Positions 59,019 through 62,569 of a stretch of DNA of 62,569 nucleotides are shown one piece after another (the stretch's first letter is position 1; every line of letters begins with the position of its first letter). Origin of the DNA: Burkholderiales bacterium. GTDB lineage: Bacteria; Pseudomonadota; Gammaproteobacteria; Burkholderiales; Burkholderiaceae_C. Made by a program: the position numbers and the translations under genes. The DNA is taken from assembly GCA_947453625.1 (NCBI GenBank), contig CANGHK010000031.1, positions 1-62,569 of the forward strand, in the 5' to 3' direction. The notes beneath the pieces are model-generated. The model was not told the origin of the DNA and ran no database searches. It worked only from the letters and a program-made list of their open reading frames with translations.

Positions 59019-60629
59019 ATGCACGACAAGATCCTGATCCTCGATTTCGGCTCCCAAGTCACCCAGTTGATCGCCCGCCGCGTGCGCGAGGCCCAGGTGT
59101 TCTGCGAGATCCATCCCAACGATGTCTCCGACGATTTCATCCGCGACTTCGCGCGGGCAGGGGGCAAGGGCATCATCCTGTCGGGCAGCCACGCCAGCAC
59201 TTACGAAGACCACCAGTTGCGCGCGCCGCAGTCGGTGTGGGACTGCGGCCTGCCGGTGCTGGGCATCTGCTACGGCATGCAGACCATGGCCACCCAACTG
59301 GGCGGAACAGTGGCCTGGAGCGACCACCGCGAGTTCGGTTACGCCGAGGTGCGCGCCCATGGCCACACCCGGCTGCTCGACGGCATCCAGGACTTCGACA
59401 CCGCCGAGGGCTTCGGTATGCTCAAGGTCTGGATGAGCCACGGTGACAAGGTCACGGTGCTGCCGCCGGGCTTCAAGCTGATGGCCAGCACGCCGAGCTG
59501 CCCGATTGCCGGCATGGCCGACGAGGCGCGCGGCTATTACGCGGTGCAGTTCCACCCCGAGGTCACGCACACGCTGCAAGGCCAGGCGATGCTGGAGCGC
59601 TTCGTGCGCGGCATCGCCGGCTGCCGCGGCGACTGGGTGATGGGCAACTATGTCGATGAGGCAGTGGCGCGCATCCGTGAACAGGTGGGCGACGAAGAGG
59701 TCATCCTGGGCTTGTCGGGTGGCGTCGATTCCAGCGTGGCTGCAGCTTTGATCCACCGCGCCATCGGTGACCAGCTGACCTGCGTCTTCGTCGACCACGG
59801 CCTGCTGCGCCTGAACGAGGGCGCGATGGTGATGGAGATGTTCTCCGGACGCCTGCATGCCAAGGTGGTGCATGTGCAGGCGGCCGGGCAGTTCCTGGGC
59901 CACTTGAAGGGCGTGACCGACCCCGAACAGAAGCGCAAGATCATTGGCCGCGAGTTCGTCGAGGTGTTCCAGGCCGAAGCGGCCAAGTTGAAGGGCGACG
60001 GGAGCGCGGTCAAGGGCGCCAAATGGCTGGCCCAGGGCACGATCTACCCCGACGTGGTCGAGAGCGGCGGCACCGCCAGCAAGAAGGCCACGATCAAGAG
60101 CCACCACAACGTGGGCGGCCTGCCGGCCACGCTGGGCCTGAAGTTGCTGGAGCCGCTGCGCGAACTGTTCAAGGACGAGGTGCGCGCGCTCGGCGTCGCG
60201 CTCGGTCTGCCGCACGACATGGTCTACCGCCATCCCTTCCCCGGTCCCGGCCTGGCAGTGCGCATCCTGGGCGAGGTCAAGCCCGAGTTCGCCGACCTGC
60301 TGCGCCGTGCCGACCACATCTTCATCGAGGAATTGCGGCGTGAGGTCGACCCGCATACCGGCAAGACCTGGTACGACCTGACCAGCCAGGCCTTCGTCGT
60401 CTTCCTGCCGGTCAAGAGCGTGGGCGTGATGGGCGACGGCCGCACCTACGACTATGTGGTGGCGCTGCGCGCAGTGCAGACCAGCGACTTCATGACCGCC
60501 GATTGGGCCGAACTGCCCTACGCGTTGCTCAAGCGGGTGTCGGGCCGCATCATCAACGAGGTGCGCGGCATCAACCGGGTGACCTACGACGTGTCGAGCA
60601 AACCGCCGGCGACGATTGAGTGGGAATGA
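59019..60629 (+). CDS. guaA: GMP synthase (glutamine-hydrolysing)
   Basis: Converts XMP to GMP with glutamine and ATP. The 536-aa product has an N-terminal class I glutaminase (C84 in GICYGMQ, histidine in QFHPEVTHT), the ATP-pyrophosphatase P-loop [11 protein letters not shown], and a C-terminal dimerisation domain ending [17 protein letters not shown]. The 3' end of guaA is a known target for integrative elements, and an integrase remnant follows directly. Confidence 0.97.
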   Translation: MHDKILILDFGSQVTQLIARRVREAQVFCEIHPNDVSDDFIRDFARAGGKGIILSGSHASTYEDHQLRAPQSVWDCGLPVLGICYGMQTMATQLGGTVAWSDHREFGYAEVRAHGHTRLLDGIQDFDTAEGFGMLKVWMSHGDKVTVLPPGFKLMASTPSCPIAGMADEARGYYAVQFHPEVTHTLQGQAMLERFVRGIAGCRGDWVMGNYVDEAVARIREQVGDEEVILGLSGGVDSSVAAALIHRAIGDQLTCVFVDHGLLRLNEGAMVMEMFSGRLHAKVVHVQAAGQFLGHLKGVTDPEQKRKIIGREFVEVFQAEAAKLKGDGSAVKGAKWLAQGTIYPDVVESGGTASKKATIKSHHNVGGLPATLGLKLLEPLRELFKDEVRALGVALGLPHDMVYRHPFPGPGLAVRILGEVKPEFADLLRRADHIFIEELRREVDPHTGKTWYDLTSQAFVVFLPVKSVGVMGDGRTYDYVVALRAVQTSDFMTADWAELPYALLKRVSGRIINEVRGINRVTYDVSSKPPATIEWE

Positions 60630-60925
60630 TTCGGCGTCTTTCGGGGACTATCGGTATCTATCGAAAATAGATGCTAAGTTCCTGTCCCGTATAGAAAAAG
60701 TCTGTCGAGATCTATCGGCATCCATCGGGGGGATGCGCTCCAGTCTGACGGTAAATTTGACGGTAAAAAACAGCGGCCCAAACACCGGGAAATTTTTACC
60801 GTCAAGCGAAAGCGGACTGTGACAGTAAAAAAAGTTGTTTAAAAAGTAAATATAAAAAACGACTTAAAGCATTTGTATAGGTCATTTTTCTTTACGGTAA
60901 AATTCGCACGGACGGAAGTGCGACG
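60630..60925. other. AT-rich region with clustered repeats, probable integrase-arm sites
   Basis: This ~300-base stretch is far more AT-rich than its neighbours. TGACGGTAAA occurs at 60746 and 60758, inverted within 60793-60804 and with mismatches at 60820 (TGACAGTAAA) and 60892 (TTACGGTAAA). Two copies of CTATCGG(T/C)ATC(T/C)ATCG lie at 60648 and 60712. The pattern resembles the attachment-site arm region of a tyrosine-recombinase element next to guaA. Confidence 0.6.
60758..60804. repeat. Perfect 12-bp inverted repeat
   Basis: TGACGGTAAAAA (60758-60769) and TTTTTACCGTCA (60793-60804), with a 23-base spacer, form part of the repeat cluster after guaA. Confidence 0.9.
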
Positions 60926-61186
60926 ATGCTGTCAGATGGGACGTTGAGAGGCCTCGAGCCAGAGGCCAATGCCTACAAGGTTGCCGACCGGGATGGGAGG
61001 TACGTGACAGTCTCGCCCAAGGGCACGATCACGTTTCGGCTGGACTACCGCCTCAATGGCCGGCGCGAGACGCTCACGGTGGGCCGCTACGGTGCCAAGG
61101 ACGGCATCTCGCTGCTGATGGCGCGGGAGCGCTGCATGGAAGCACCGCGCGCTATCGCCGAAGGTCAGTCCCCCAGCCTGAGCTGA
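60926..61186 (+). pseudogene. Truncated tyrosine integrase (N-terminal arm-binding domain only)
   Basis: 86 codons matching the N-terminal DUF4102-type domain of P4-like integrases: LSDGTLRGLEPEANAYKVAD, then VSPKGTITFRLDYRLNGR, LTVGRYGAKDGISL and ARERCMEAPRAIAEGQSP. Intact enzymes are ~400 aa; the catalytic domain is absent and the frame stops right after this domain. It lies about 300 bases past the guaA stop in the same direction, as expected for an element integrated at guaA. It is probably all that remains of the element's recombinase. Confidence 0.78.
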
Positions 61187-61873
61187 TCGCTCACCAAACC
61201 CTCTGCGTCGCGCTTCAGTAGCTAGTCAAACCAGGCAAAAACACCCCAACCCTACAATCTTCCCGACGCAACCCAGCATCCGACCGTAAACCGGTCACGT
61301 TCCCGAAATCACCGGTCACCTTCGCCGAAATACGCACGATGAACAGGTCGCCCAGCGCCATCGCCTCGGGAGGCCCTGCGTGCAAGCCGTCGGCCGACAG
61401 CCCCAGAGGGCGCCGGGTGGCGTCCCGATCCACTTCTCGACGGCGGCGGCTGTCGAGGCGTCAGGCCTTCTACCGTTCACGGGCCGCAGTCCTGCCCTTG
61501 ATCTCAGGGTCGACCCTGATGTGAGCCATGTCGCGGCGACACGGCGAGCAGCGTCACTCCCAACGACGGTTTGAGGGCGCCGCACGTCATCGCAAGGTTG
61601 AACCTCTTTGCAGCGAATTTCTTGCTGATCCGCCAAGTCAAGCAGAGCCGGCCAAGGCCGGAACCCAGGCACGCCAGGCCGCACGGCGTGGCCCCCGCTT
61701 TGGGGGAACCATCGATCTGCGCGGCCACGCCTGCCGCCGAACTGATGTCGGGTTTCTTGATGGGCAAGGCGGCGCGGTCCCGGCCATCATGCGGCCGCTG
61801 GCGTCATCCGCCCGCCCTGGCCCTGGCACCCACGCGACCCGGACGCGCGGCGCGCCTGGGCATACTGCGCCGC
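61187..61873. other. Scar region without a recognised gene
   Basis: About 690 bases with no coding sequence I can support. It includes two direct ~21-bp repeats at 61290-61332 (ACCGGTCACGTTCCCGAAATC and ACCGGTCACCTTCGCCGAAAT), which look like terminal repeats of an IS. The region is likely debris of the mobile element and later insertions. Confidence 0.45.
61290..61332. repeat. Two direct repeats, possible IS end
   Basis: ACCGGTCAC(G/C)TTC(G)CCGAAAT occurs twice back to back. Multiple short terminal repeats of this style are typical of IS21-family ends, but no transposase is present here. Confidence 0.35.
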
Positions 61874-62569
61874 ATGAAACACGATGCCTGGCGCCGCCAA
61901 CCCGAGAACTACCCCTTCAGCGGCGAGATCCTGCCCCGCTACACCGATGTGGACCTGTGGCAGCACCTGAACAACGTCGCGCTCATCAGCCTGCAGATCG
62001 AGTCGGTGCAGCGCCTGCTGCTGGACGTGGTAGGCGACGCCGCCTGGCGCGCCGGGCCGGCCGCGGTCGGGCCCGAGACCACCTCGACCGACTTCATCGC
62101 CGAGGCCTACTACCCCACCCCGCTGACCGCCGCCGCCCGCATCACGCACGTCAACGAGCGCGACATCGGCATCGCCTCAGCCCTGTTCCAGAAGGGCCAC
62201 TGCGTGGGCCTGCACCAATCGCGCGTGGTGAGCTGGGCGCCCGACAGCCAGCCCGTGCCCATGCCGGCCGAACTGCGCGCCGCGTTCGCTCGACGCCTGG
62301 CCGCCCAGCCCCCGCTGCCGCCCGGCGCTGAACCCGAAGCCGGCCACCAGCCCGCACTCGCCCACCCCGGCGACGCGGCAGGCGGCGCCCCGGCCGACAG
62401 CATGCAGGTCCTGCGCCGTCGCCCGGCAGACTTTCCCGCCCACTACCCGCTGGCCAGCCGGTTTGGAGACCACGACGCCACCGGCCGCACCAGCGACCAG
62501 GCGCTGGGCCGCATGGCCGAACAGGGCCGGGTGAACCTGCTGACCGCGCTGATGGGCCCTGAGCGCCTG
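61874..62569 (+). CDS. Hotdog-fold (4HBT-type) acyl-CoA thioesterase-like protein, 3' end beyond the window
   Basis: An open frame of 232 codons runs from the ATG at 61874 to the end of the window with no stop. The N-terminal part has the hotdog signature RYTDVDLWQHLNNVALISL with the conserved Asp/His-Leu-Asn-Asn. A second, related half begins near HYPLASRFGDHDATGRTSDQALG-like sequence at about residue 195 (quoted: SRFGDHDATGRTSDQALG), suggesting a tandem hotdog protein. Acyl-CoA substrate unknown. The coding frame is clear, but the C-terminus cannot be seen. Confidence 0.85.
   Translation, partial: MKHDAWRRQPENYPFSGEILPRYTDVDLWQHLNNVALISLQIESVQRLLLDVVGDAAWRAGPAAVGPETTSTDFIAEAYYPTPLTAAARITHVNERDIGIASALFQKGHCVGLHQSRVVSWAPDSQPVPMPAELRAAFARRLAAQPPLPPGAEPEAGHQPALAHPGDAAGGAPADSMQVLRRRPADFPAHYPLASRFGDHDATGRTSDQALGRMAEQGRVNLLTALMGPERL

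Noticed and set aside
61528-62331. 267-codon plus-strand frame overlapping the thioesterase start
   Set aside because: Its second half is an alternate reading of the clear hotdog gene at 61874, and its first half has no recognisable domain.

Overview
The window is a high-GC stretch whose housekeeping genes (rpoD, dnaG, glycine-cleavage operon, aroC, argA, guaBA) point to a betaproteobacterium of the order Burkholderiales. A mofA-mofB-mofC gene set, known from Leptothrix discophora, points more narrowly to the Leptothrix/Sphaerotilus/Rubrivivax neighbourhood. The organism call is inference from gene content; no 16S gene or database search was available.

Layout. (1) 0.2-18.7 kb, all minus strand: dnaG and rpoD, normally adjacent in the macromolecular-synthesis operon, are about 14 kb apart. 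Between them sits a mof locus. In transcription order it runs: a giant MofA-type multicopper oxidase, an FKBP prolyl isomerase (MofB), a cytochrome c fused to a periplasmic-binding-like domain (MofC), a small PsiF-like protein, a secreted protein with seven fibronectin type III repeats, a PEP-CTERM-type protein sharing its N-terminal domain, and a Sco copper chaperone. (2) 19-25 kb: H-NS, YggX, ArgA, an alpha/beta hydrolase coupled to a MetY-type sulfhydrylase, a CBS protein and chorismate synthase. (3) 25.5-34.7 kb: an RND efflux pair, a DMT transporter, a bifunctional fatty-acid oxidation enzyme, then a scar region with a chimeric lipoprotein ORF and a broken cheR. (4) 34.7-39.7 kb: gcvT-gcvH-gcvP behind a tandem glycine riboswitch. 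(5) 39.8-44.6 kb: gamma-glutamyltransferase, a CoA-binding protein, a second MetY and a Bug-type binding protein. (6) 44.9-55 kb: a livGFHM-livK transporter with a CaiB-type CoA-transferase and a second livK, divergent from an acyl-CoA ligase and an enoyl-CoA hydratase. This looks like an uptake-and-activation module for an organic acid. (7) 55-60.6 kb: smpB (with an 85-bp tandem duplication at its 3' end), ratA-rnfH, a DUF4124 protein, guaB and guaA. (8) 60.6-62.6 kb: an AT-rich integration scar after guaA with an integrase fragment, then the start of a hotdog-fold thioesterase cut by the window end.

The most interesting system is the extended mof locus. It brings together an extracytoplasmic multicopper oxidase with a large GxGY-repeat insertion and C-terminal FN3 domains, its likely folding helper, a likely electron acceptor or sensor, a copper chaperone, and two surface or matrix proteins sharing a novel-looking domain. 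All would work outside the cytoplasm. Manganese(II) oxidation is the hypothesis from the mof family; the sequence alone does not prove it.
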